Shown here: positions 1 through 5,641 of the stretch, in pieces
Layout: every line of letters begins with the position of its first letter
Position numbering within the stretch: position 1 is the stretch's first letter
Assembly (NCBI GenBank): GCA_023145125.1
Contig: JAGLEK010000566.1
Coordinates: 1-5,641 of the forward strand
DNA length: 5,641 nt
Direction of reading: 5' to 3'
Source: Bacteroidales bacterium
GTDB taxonomy: Bacteria > Bacteroidota > Bacteroidia > Bacteroidales > B18-G4
The notes under the pieces: generated by a model
Seen by the model: only the letters and a program-made list of their open reading frames with translations
Database searches by the model: none
Told to the model about the DNA's origin: nothing
Position numbers and translations under genes: made by a program

Positions 1-765
1 GTCCCACAAACTGCCTATTTGCATGCTCTTGATGCAACGGGCAGAGAGAGTATGCTCTACGGCTACTATAATGACGACGAAGAAACACCTGACATCGACA
101 AGCAACATTTACTTGGTCTATGCTTTATTTGCGAGGGATATAATATTAAAGTCCTTGCAACAGACTATTGCTCAACTCACAGCAAAATGGATAATTCGTA
201 CCAGCTGCACGAACAATACGGATTTATATCCTTTGCCGCCAACGAACGAGATTTGAATAATATACCCGATTATCCGGCAACACCACACAATGTTAATGGT
301 GATGACATAAGTGATATTTCCCAGGCAAAGAATTTCCTGTATTTAATAAACAGCGAGAAATTCGCTACAAAACAAGATTTTATAAATGCTGTATCAGCCT
401 CGGATTATGATGCAGTAATAATGGATCTGTATCATAACGAAGAAATCTATACGCATTCTGAAATTGATCAGCTGAAAACCAAGCAAAACGGTGGAAAACG
501 TCTCCTGATCTGCTACATGAGCATAGGTGAAGCCGAAGATTACCGGTATTACTGGCAGGAAAGCTGGGAAACTCATAAACCTGCTTGGCTGGGAGCAGAA
601 AACCCTGACTGGGAAGGAAATTACAAAGTAAGTTATTGGGAAACCGGGTGGCAGGATATCATTTTTAATAATGACAATTCATATCTGAAAAAAATCCTTG
701 ATGCCGGTTTTCATGGAGTATATCTTGATATAGTTGATGCTTTTGAATACTTCGAAGAAGACTGA
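1..765 (+). CDS. GH114 / TM1410-like glycoside hydrolase (polygalactosaminidase family), 5' end cut by window
   Basis: The reading frame is open from base 1 (codons read VPQTAYLHALD), so the gene continues upstream; the in-frame TTG at 19 and ATG at 70 are probably internal. Visible codons 1-90 resemble the C-terminal half of a MJ1477/TM1410-family TIM barrel: VPQ, then GRESMLYG, VLATDYC and GFISFAANERDL. After a linker (YPATPHNVNGDDI), codons about 105-254 resemble the N-terminal half of a second such barrel: NFLYLIN, DAVIMDLY, the hallmark YMSIGEAEDYRYYW (about 173-185), ENPDWEGNYKV, and GVYLDIVDAFEYFEED at the stop. The family includes endo-alpha-1,4-polygalactosaminidases acting on extracellular galactosaminogalactan-like polymers, and was formerly misnamed cysteinyl-tRNA synthetase-related. 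The second module stops right after its DxxD strand, so it is a half barrel. I recall similar two-part proteins in Bacteroidota, so this may be normal for the subfamily. Substrate and export signal cannot be judged here. Confidence 0.85.
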   Translation, partial: VPQTAYLHALDATGRESMLYGYYNDDEETPDIDKQHLLGLCFICEGYNIKVLATDYCSTHSKMDNSYQLHEQYGFISFAANERDLNNIPDYPATPHNVNGDDISDISQAKNFLYLINSEKFATKQDFINAVSASDYDAVIMDLYHNEEIYTHSEIDQLKTKQNGGKRLLICYMSIGEAEDYRYYWQESWETHKPAWLGAENPDWEGNYKVSYWETGWQDIIFNNDNSYLKKILDAGFHGVYLDIVDAFEYFEED

Positions 766-801
766 AAAACATTTGTTTACACTATTATATAATTTCCGGA
801 C

Positions 802-845
802 CGCCCTCCCCATTTGCAAATAACAGCATGATTTTGTAGATTTAC
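802..845 (+). repeat. 44-bp promoter-like repeat, copy A
   Basis: This segment matches 2562-2605 without gaps at 37 of 44 positions by my count. Conserved parts are a C-rich 5' tract, TTTGC, TAACAGCA, and a 3' block TTTGTAGATTTAC. Similarity falls off sharply after 845. Each copy lies just upstream of a plus-strand gene. Confidence 0.8.
813..845 (+). promoter_or_regulatory. Predicted Bacteroidota-type promoter for the histidine kinase gene
   Basis: TTTG at 813-816, a 20-bp spacer, and TAGATTTAC at 837-845 fit the Bacteroidota primary-sigma pattern (-33 TTTG, -7 TAnnTTTG), with A for the last G. Transcription would start near 851-854, leaving a leader of about 90 nt before the kinase start. 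That leader holds a 10-bp-period direct repeat (ATTTTGA at 911-917 and 921-927) of unknown meaning and no clear Shine-Dalgarno sequence. Confidence 0.6.
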
Positions 846-942
846 AGTTCTATATCACAGACTGGTCACAATCGGCACTATCAAATCTAACAAGGCAGGA
901 ACAATTCCCCATTTTGAAAAATTTTGATAAAGTGTTGTCGTG

Positions 943-2583
943 ATGAGAAAGGAAAAGCCACAAAAAATAAGCATCTCCCAGAGATCCGATAATGGACAGG
1001 AAAGATTTAAGAATCTTTACGGACATATCCAGCCCGAGGAGCAAATCCGGCTCTTAGCTTCAGTTGTTGAGCAATCCACCGATGGAATGGCGATCGCTGA
1101 CATGCAGGGTAAAATAATTTTCGTCAACAAGACATGGGTCAGCATGCATGGCTACGACAATGCAGAGGAACTTGTCGGCCAAAACCTGAGTATTTTTCAT
1201 AACAAGAAACAACTTAAGGAAGAGGTTGAACCATTTAACCTGGAAGTCAAGAGAAAGGGGTCCCACTCTGGTGAGGTCGAACATGTGCGCAAGGATGGAA
1301 CAATATTTTCTACACAGATGACATCCTCATTGCTCAGGAATGAAAATGACATTCCGATTGCTATGACCGGTGTAGCAACAGATATTACAAAACGAAAGCA
1401 GGTAGAGGAATCGCTCCGGGAGAGTGAAGTCCGTTATCGTACATTGTATAACTTGTTGCCATATGGAGGAGAAGTTATTAATACTAAAGGGGAAATCATA
1501 AATTGCAGTCCGTCAACGGCACGGATGCTCGGTTATGAAGTGTCTGAATTAATCGGACAACATATCACCAAACTGGTCGATCCTGCTTTTCTTAGTTTAT
1601 TCCGCCTGAAATTCCCACAACTTATAAGTGGGAAACCTATAACTGTGGAAATCCGCATGCTTCGTAAAGATGGCACAAAACTGGATATTCTGCGTGCCGC
1701 TCAACCCATTTTGGATAAAAATGGCAAGGTTGAAGCTATTCTGGCTTTAAATGTTGACATCAGCAAACGCAAAAAGGCTGAATCAGAACTAAAAAATAAA
1801 AATAAGGAATTACAGGCGAGCATAAAGCGTATCCGTAGTATTAACATTGAACTGGAAAAAGCCAGGGAAAAGGCCGAAGAAAGTGACCGCCTGAAATCTG
1901 CCTTCCTGGCTAATATGAGCCATGAAATCCGCACTCCGATGAATGGGATCCTCGGCTTTGCCAATCTGTTGAAAGATCCCAAACTTACAGGTGAAGAGCA
2001 TGAAATGCATATCCGCATTATTGAGCAAAGTGGACACCGCATGCTCAATATCATCAATGACCTTATAGATATTTCAAAAATTGAATCGGGTCAGATGGAA
2101 GTTTCTCTGACAGAATCGAAAGTTAACGAACAAATCGAATACATCTACAGCTTCTTCAAACATGAAGCTGAAAATAAAAGGCTGAAGATCTCATTCAATA
2201 ATGATTTACCGGCAGAAAAATCAATAATTAACACTGACCGGGAGAAGATGTATGCGATTCTTACCAACCTGGTAAAAAATGCCATTAAATATACCCATGA
2301 AGGCGCAATAAAATTTGGCTACAAGAAAAAGGGGGATTTCCTTGAGTTTTATGTAAGCGACTCCGGCATTGGAATTGCCCGTGACAAGCAACAGCTCATC
2401 TTCGACCGCTTTGTCAGGGCCGACCTGTCTTTATCCAGTCAATACGAGGGGGCAGGATTGGGCCTGTCCATTACAAAAGCTTATGTAGAAATGCTTGGTG
2501 GCAAGATATGGGTGAAATCTGAAGAGCATAAAGGATCAAAGTTCTATTTTACTATCCCGTACGCCCCCCCTGTTTGCGACTAA
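943..2583 (+). CDS. Soluble PAS-PAS sensor histidine kinase
   Basis: This is a two-component sensor kinase that would autophosphorylate on His and pass the phosphate to a response regulator not present here. Domains, counting from the ATG: PAS 1 about 36-151 (ending DITKRKQ), PAS 2 about 162-277 (GYEVSELIGQ, ending DISKRKKA), a charged coiled coil about 278-318, HisKA with FLANMSHEIRTPMNG and phospho-acceptor His327, then HATPase_c with N box (NLVKNAIKYT, Asn442/446), G1 (DSGIGI, 473-478), F box (IFDRF, 486-490) and G2 (GAGLGL, 503-508). All catalytic motifs are intact. There is no signal peptide, membrane segment or receiver domain, so it should be cytosolic and sense an internal ligand or redox state through PAS; the ligand is not evident. 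The ATG at 943 is chosen; a GTG directly before it at 940 would add one residue, and a stop lies just upstream at 928. No Shine-Dalgarno is seen. Confidence 0.95.
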   Translation: MRKEKPQKISISQRSDNGQERFKNLYGHIQPEEQIRLLASVVEQSTDGMAIADMQGKIIFVNKTWVSMHGYDNAEELVGQNLSIFHNKKQLKEEVEPFNLEVKRKGSHSGEVEHVRKDGTIFSTQMTSSLLRNENDIPIAMTGVATDITKRKQVEESLRESEVRYRTLYNLLPYGGEVINTKGEIINCSPSTARMLGYEVSELIGQHITKLVDPAFLSLFRLKFPQLISGKPITVEIRMLRKDGTKLDILRAAQPILDKNGKVEAILALNVDISKRKKAESELKNKNKELQASIKRIRSINIELEKAREKAEESDRLKSAFLANMSHEIRTPMNGILGFANLLKDPKLTGEEHEMHIRIIEQSGHRMLNIINDLIDISKIESGQMEVSLTESKVNEQIEYIYSFFKHEAENKRLKISFNNDLPAEKSIINTDREKMYAILTNLVKNAIKYTHEGAIKFGYKKKGDFLEFYVSDSGIGIARDKQQLIFDRFVRADLSLSSQYEGAGLGLSITKAYVEMLGGKIWVKSEEHKGSKFYFTIPYAPPVCD

Positions 2584-2605
2584 CAGCAGGAATTTGTAGA
2601 TTTAC
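2562..2605 (+). repeat. 44-bp promoter-like repeat, copy B
   Basis: This copy matches 802-845 at 37 of 44 positions without gaps. Its first half lies inside the last codons of the kinase gene (APPVCD, stop at 2581-2583) and its second half is intergenic. Confidence 0.8.
2573..2605 (+). promoter_or_regulatory. Predicted Bacteroidota-type promoter for the S15 peptidase gene
   Basis: TTTG at 2573-2576, a 20-bp spacer and TAGATTTAC at 2597-2605 have the same spacing and sequence as the element before the kinase. The -33 box is embedded in the kinase's final codons. The predicted start of transcription is near 2611, giving a leader of about 60 nt. This suggests the peptidase has its own promoter and is not simply co-transcribed with the kinase. 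Confidence 0.6.
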
Positions 2606-2617
2606 TGAGTCAAATAC

Positions 2618-2642
2618 ACGGTGCGGGAACACTCAGCACCGT
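2618..2642 (+). promoter_or_regulatory. Hairpin in the peptidase leader
   Basis: ACGGTGC (2618-2624) and GCACCGT (2636-2642) form a perfect 7-bp stem around an 11-nt loop. No U-run follows, so it does not look like an intrinsic terminator. It would lie in the 5' leader, 31 nt before the start codon. The loop also contains ACTCA, complementary to TGAGT at 2606-2610, so an alternative or pseudoknotted fold is possible if transcription starts early enough. Confidence 0.4.
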
Positions 2643-2673
2643 CAAGTTTAATCTTCTAAGAACATTTTCTATC

Positions 2674-4530
2674 ATGAAAAATTCAATTAGCATCCAGATC
2701 ACGCTTGCGTTGATTACTGTTTTATTTACTTTCGCTCCTGCTTCCTTTGCACAGGAAACCGAGAAGGCAGTCCCCGTCTTTGAAGACGGCGAGGCCCAGG
2801 TAGTACCCGCTTTTGAGGACTCCGACAAATGGATCAGGCACGACCTATGGGTTGAAACAGAATTTGATACCGATGGCGATGGCAAACCCGATCGTATGCA
2901 TGTGGCTGTTACAAGGCCGGAACAAACCGATACCGAAGGCCTGAAGCTTCCTGTGGTATACATCTCAAGCCCCTATTTTGCCGGTGTTGCATCCGGGTCA
3001 TATGAATATTTCTGGAATGTAAGGCATGAGCTGAACGCCATCCCGCCTGTGCGTGTACATCCACCTGAGATCAAGCGCCGTGGGGAGCGCCCCATCATCT
3101 CGAATTCTCATATAAATACATGGGTGCCACGCGGCTATATCGTGGTTCATTCATCCTCACCCGGAACAGGGCTTTCTGATGGTTCACCCACCGTCGGTGG
3201 CGATAACGAGTCCCTGGCACCCAAAGCTGTCATCGACTGGCTCTGTGGCCGGGCAAAAGGCTACACCGAGCGTGAAGGTGATGAAGAAGTTGAAGCATTC
3301 TGGTCGACAGGCAAGGTGGGAATGACCGGAACTTCATACAACGGCACCATTCCTGTTGCTGCAGCAACCACAGGCGTTGAAGGCCTGGAGGCCATTATCC
3401 CCATTGCACCTCTTACATCTTATTATCACTACTATCGTTCAAACGGATTGATACAGAGCCCGGGGGGCTGGAAAGGTGAAGATATTGATGTTATTTATGA
3501 CTTCATCCACAGTGGCGATGAATCCAAAAGAGAATATGGCAATGCAGTGGTCAGGGATGGCGAAATGGCAGAAGGCATGGACAGGATCTACGGTGATTAC
3601 AATGATTTCTGGGATAGCCGTGACTATCTGCAGGATATGGAACCTTTCAAAGCAGCCCTGTTGATGTCGCATGGTTTTAACGATTGGAACGTGATGCCGG
3701 AACACAGCTACCGCATATATGAAGCAGCAAAGGCAAAAGGCGTCCCCACACAACTCTTTTACCACCAGGGCGGACATGGCGGCCCGCCACCCATGACGAT
3801 GATGAACAGGTGGTTTACACGATACCTGCATGGTGTCGAGAACGGCGTAGAAGATGATGCCAGGGTTTGGATCGTACGCGAAAACGACGAAAGGACTGAT
3901 CCGACATCTTATGAAGACTATCCTAACCCTGATGCATCTCCTGTGACATTGTTTCTCACTGCCGGTGCCCCGGAACAGGGAAAGCTGGGAACAGAAACTG
4001 TATCCGGACAAGGAACCGAGACCCTGATCGATAATTTTTCTTTTTCGGGCAAAGCACTGGCAAAAGCTGAAATTACAAGCCATCGCTTGCTCTATGTTAC
4101 GCCAGAGCTTTCTGATGCAGTTCATATTTCCGGCACAACAAAAATTACTATTAAGTTATCCTGTAATAAACCGGCAGCCAATCTTTCAGTCTGGCTGGTT
4201 TCTTTGCCATGGACAGAAAAAAGGAAGCCAAAGATCACGGACAATCTTATTACCCGCGGATGGGCCGATCCTCAAAACTACCGCTCTCTTAGCGAAAGTG
4301 AACCCCTGGAGCCCGGAAAGTTTTATGAAATGACCTTTAACCTACAGCCTGATGATCAGGTAATTCCTGAAGGGCAACAAATTGGGCTCATGATATTTTC
4401 CAGTGACCGTGATTTTACACTCTGGCCCGATCCCGGTACTGAACTGACCATCGATCTGGAAGGAACAAGCATTACTTTGCCTGTTGTGGGAGGCATCGAA
4501 GCTTTTGAAAAAGCTGTAGTGAATGATTAA
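2674..4530 (+). CDS. Secreted Xaa-Pro dipeptidyl-peptidase-like serine peptidase (S15 / CocE-NonD family)
   Basis: This alpha/beta-hydrolase probably removes Xaa-Pro dipeptides from peptide N-termini (PepX type, EC 3.4.14.11). Residues 1-27 look like a Sec signal peptide (MKNSIS, hydrophobic core, ASFAQ), so it should act in the periplasm or outside. A short repeat-like segment (VPVFEDGEAQ / VPAFEDSDKW, about 33-53) precedes LWVETEFDTDGDGKPDRM. The nucleophile elbow is GTSYNG with Ser221; the acid is Asp337 in SHGFNDWNV, matching the HGxNDWNV motif of PepX; the base is His368 in HQGGHGG. The C-terminal part, about 420-605, is the beta-rich domain typical of S15 enzymes and related esterases. 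At 618 residues with an intact triad it appears complete. An acyl-esterase or glutaryl-acylase activity in the same superfamily cannot be excluded, but the NDWNV motif favours PepX. The ATG at 2674 fits the signal peptide; no Shine-Dalgarno is seen. Confidence 0.92.
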   Translation: MKNSISIQITLALITVLFTFAPASFAQETEKAVPVFEDGEAQVVPAFEDSDKWIRHDLWVETEFDTDGDGKPDRMHVAVTRPEQTDTEGLKLPVVYISSPYFAGVASGSYEYFWNVRHELNAIPPVRVHPPEIKRRGERPIISNSHINTWVPRGYIVVHSSSPGTGLSDGSPTVGGDNESLAPKAVIDWLCGRAKGYTEREGDEEVEAFWSTGKVGMTGTSYNGTIPVAAATTGVEGLEAIIPIAPLTSYYHYYRSNGLIQSPGGWKGEDIDVIYDFIHSGDESKREYGNAVVRDGEMAEGMDRIYGDYNDFWDSRDYLQDMEPFKAALLMSHGFNDWNVMPEHSYRIYEAAKAKGVPTQLFYHQGGHGGPPPMTMMNRWFTRYLHGVENGVEDDARVWIVRENDERTDPTSYEDYPNPDASPVTLFLTAGAPEQGKLGTETVSGQGTETLIDNFSFSGKALAKAEITSHRLLYVTPELSDAVHISGTTKITIKLSCNKPAANLSVWLVSLPWTEKRKPKITDNLITRGWADPQNYRSLSESEPLEPGKFYEMTFNLQPDDQVIPEGQQIGLMIFSSDRDFTLWPDPGTELTIDLEGTSITLPVVGGIEAFEKAVVND

Positions 4531-4606
4531 TGAAGATTAGGAATGAAGAAACTCGAATCATTCAACACTCATTTTAACATTCTTCACTAATCACTAATAA
4601 TTCTTC
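4520..4606. repeat. AT-rich inverted and tandem repeat region between convergent genes
   Basis: GATTAG (4535-4540), a 3-nt bulge and TGAAGAA (4544-4550) can pair with TTCTTCA (4580-4586) and CTAATC (4587-4592), giving a 13-bp stem with a 29-nt loop. A competing stem is TGAATGATT (4520-4528) with AATCATTCA (4556-4564). The 3' arm contains a heptamer tandem TCACTAA at 4584-4590 and 4591-4597, and ATTCTTC occurs twice (4579-4585, 4600-4606). It may weakly terminate transcription, but there is no clear T-run. Confidence 0.45.
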
Positions 4607-4608
4607 CT

Positions 4609-4661
4609 ATGGAATCAATTACCAAAATATTCAAGATCGGCAACGGCCCTTCCAGCAGCCA
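4609..4661 (+). pseudogene. N-terminal remnant of an L-serine dehydratase gene
   Basis: From the ATG at 4609 the frame reads MESITKIFKIGNGPSSS. This closely resembles the start of iron-sulfur L-serine ammonia-lyases, whose N-terminus has a KIGxGPSSSHTMGP-type motif; those enzymes convert L-serine to pyruvate and ammonia. After GPSSS the expected HTMGP is absent. The frame runs instead into sequence antisense to the convergent YD-repeat gene and stops at 4743, giving a 44-codon ORF whose last 27 codons look meaningless. The break falls near 4660, about 6 bases from the YD-repeat stop codon. It is most likely a remnant left by insertion or recombination; an assembly misjoin would look the same. 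The match is recalled from family knowledge, not from a search. Confidence 0.65.
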
Positions 4662-4666
4662 GCAAC

Positions 4667-5575
4667 TTATAGCTTCTCATAAAACTCGTATTCATATTTC
4701 AGCACATAATGCTGATTCCTCCCTGCGCCGTGGGTGTCAATAATGGCTTCTGACTCAGTTATGTTGCCATCGGCATCGAAGGTGCGTTCAATCCGTGAGT
4801 TGATCTTGCCCTGCTCATTCAATTCTTGCTGAACTATCGCATTTCCCTGTGAATCGTATTCAATCAAGGTCGTAATTTTCCTGTCAGGAGATTCTTCGTT
4901 TACCTTAACGATGTGCCCCTTTTCATCACGCTCATATGCTACCCTGAATATGAGATCTCCTTCATCACTGTACGATGCTACTGATGAAAGTTCGCCATCC
5001 TCAGCATATTCATTCACGACCCTGGTTGTTGCATTCGTTTCAGCCATCCAGGTCTTCTCTTCCAGAATATGGCCTTTTTCATCATAGCCGGTTTCCTTGC
5101 GATATACCACCTGGCCGTCCTCGTCTCGCGATTCATGCAGTACTTCATCATTTCCCTCATAAACAAATTTTTCTACCATTTCTACTTCATCCTCATCTGT
5201 CTTCACCTCCTTTTCAAGCAGTTTGCCGGCATCATCATAGCGGTAGGTGATAGTATCTTTCGAGCCGTCGAGATAATTCTTGTATGCAAACTGGGCTTTA
5301 CCATCTGCATCCACATCATATTCCATATCGTCGATCAGGTCACCGTTTTCATCCCATGAGCGGTCGGCTATCTTCACACCTTGTTCATTATAGACATAAC
5401 CGTAGTTTTGCTCAACACCCCCCTCTGCATCATACTTGATCTCGCTAAGTGTCCTTCCCTCCGGGTCATAGGTGGCTTTACTAAATACCCCTCCCTTAAG
5501 TTCAAACTCCTCCGAGTTGATATCCTTTAATACATAATCGTATTTGTACAGGCTGATTGATTTGATCTTACTCAT
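4667..5575 (-). CDS. Acidic YD-repeat-like protein of unknown function
   Basis: The 302-residue protein is built of about 14 units of the form Y/F-D-x-x-G-x-hydrophobic followed by a short strand, e.g. YDPEGRT (36), YDAEGGV (48), YNEQGVK (62), YDDAGKL (113), YDEKGHI (164), YAEDGEL (190), YSDEGDL (202), YDSQGNA (240) and FDADGNI (267). Spacing is often 12 or about 24-26 residues, as in RHS/YD and MORN-variant beta repeats. It is rich in Asp and Glu. No signal peptide, membrane segment, RHS core, toxin domain or catalytic motif is visible. The start MSKIKSISLYKYDY and the absence of export signals suggest a cytosolic protein, unlike typical RHS proteins. The ATG at 5575-5573 is used; no Shine-Dalgarno precedes it. 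It is convergent with the peptidase and its 3' end abuts a broken serine dehydratase start, so the segment may be newly arrived. I cannot assign a function. Confidence 0.8.
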   Translation of the reverse strand: MSKIKSISLYKYDYVLKDINSEEFELKGGVFSKATYDPEGRTLSEIKYDAEGGVEQNYGYVYNEQGVKIADRSWDENGDLIDDMEYDVDADGKAQFAYKNYLDGSKDTITYRYDDAGKLLEKEVKTDEDEVEMVEKFVYEGNDEVLHESRDEDGQVVYRKETGYDEKGHILEEKTWMAETNATTRVVNEYAEDGELSSVASYSDEGDLIFRVAYERDEKGHIVKVNEESPDRKITTLIEYDSQGNAIVQQELNEQGKINSRIERTFDADGNITESEAIIDTHGAGRNQHYVLKYEYEFYEKL

Positions 5576-5594
5576 AATGCAATAGCATTTAAAA

Positions 5595-5615
5595 TTTGCC
5601 TAAATTTACTGCAAA
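5595..5615 (-). promoter_or_regulatory. Near-palindrome / possible promoter upstream of the YD-repeat gene
   Basis: TTTGC (5595-5599) and GCAAA (5611-5615) flank the perfect palindrome TAAATTTA (5601-5608). Read on the minus strand, TAAATTTA resembles a Bacteroidota -7 box (TAnnTTTG), about 25 nt before the start codon, but no good TTTG lies 19-21 bp upstream of it. It could be a weak promoter, an operator, or chance in AT-rich DNA. Confidence 0.35.
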
Positions 5616-5623
5616 TATCGAAG

Positions 5624-5641
5624 CCAGAAACCAGAAACCAG
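5624..5641. repeat. CCAGAAA heptamer tandem repeat at window edge
   Basis: Two full CCAGAAA units (5624-5630, 5631-5637) are followed by CCAG at the last base, so the array may continue beyond the window. A related pair, CCAGCAG and CCAGCAA, sits at 4652-4665 on the other side of the YD-repeat gene. Confidence 0.6.

Noticed and set aside
770..823. Copy A of the 44-bp repeat as a relic of a duplicated kinase 3' end
   Set aside because: Both copies place TAA at the same position, and the frame before it reads ALPICK versus APPVCD, but similarity does not extend further upstream into kinase sequence. A promoter repeat explains the match better.
1701..2057. 118-codon open frame on the minus strand within the kinase gene
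   Set aside because: It is antisense to the PAS 2, coiled-coil and HisKA coding region; the Ser/Leu/Phe-rich translation is a shadow.
2610..2963. 117-codon minus-strand frame over the peptidase start, possibly a divergent small gene
   Set aside because: It overlaps the signal peptide coding region, its low-complexity Ser/Val-rich translation resembles no family, and no promoter was seen for it.
3439..4125. 228-codon open frame on the minus strand within the peptidase gene
   Set aside because: It lies antisense to a clearly coding gene with an intact catalytic triad, shows Cys/His/Arg-rich composition typical of antisense frames, and has no recognisable domain.
4975..5359. Plus-strand open frames of 91 and 96 codons opposite the YD-repeat gene
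   Set aside because: The minus-strand frame shows clear periodic YD-type repeats, so the plus-strand frames are shadows of it.

Overview
The window looks like a piece of a Bacteroidota chromosome, probably a Bacteroidales or Marinilabiliales-like marine or anaerobic lineage. The evidence is promoters of the TTTG / TAnnTTT type, starts without Shine-Dalgarno sequences, and the protein families present. Base composition is moderate. No RNA gene, CRISPR array or transposase is visible, and no stretch over 300 bases lacks a gene.

Layout: (1) 1-765, plus strand: the 3' part of a GH114 / TM1410-like glycosidase gene, cut by the window edge. It shows the C-terminal half of one barrel followed by the N-terminal half of a second. 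(2) 766-942: intergenic, with a promoter-like repeat. (3) 943-2583, plus strand: a soluble sensor histidine kinase, PAS-PAS-coiled coil-HisKA-HATPase, with no receiver. (4) 2562-2673: a second, near-identical promoter-like repeat overlapping the kinase stop codon, then a short leader with a hairpin. (5) 2674-4530, plus strand: a secreted Xaa-Pro dipeptidyl-peptidase-like S15 serine peptidase with a complete Ser-Asp-His triad. (6) 4531-4666: an AT-rich inverted-repeat region, then what reads as the first 17 codons of a serine dehydratase gene, which break off abruptly. (7) 4667-5575, minus strand: a 302-residue acidic YD-repeat-like protein of unknown role, convergent with the peptidase. (8) 5576-5641: its upstream region, with a near-palindrome and heptamer repeats at the window edge.

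The genes do not form one obvious pathway. The kinase and peptidase genes carry the same 44-bp promoter-like element and so may be transcribed in the same way, but separately. The glycosidase and the peptidase suggest processing of extracellular polysaccharide and peptide. The most unusual feature is the broken serine dehydratase start next to the YD-repeat gene. It suggests that the YD-repeat segment arrived by insertion or recombination, or that the contig is misjoined there. I see no convincing new multi-gene system.
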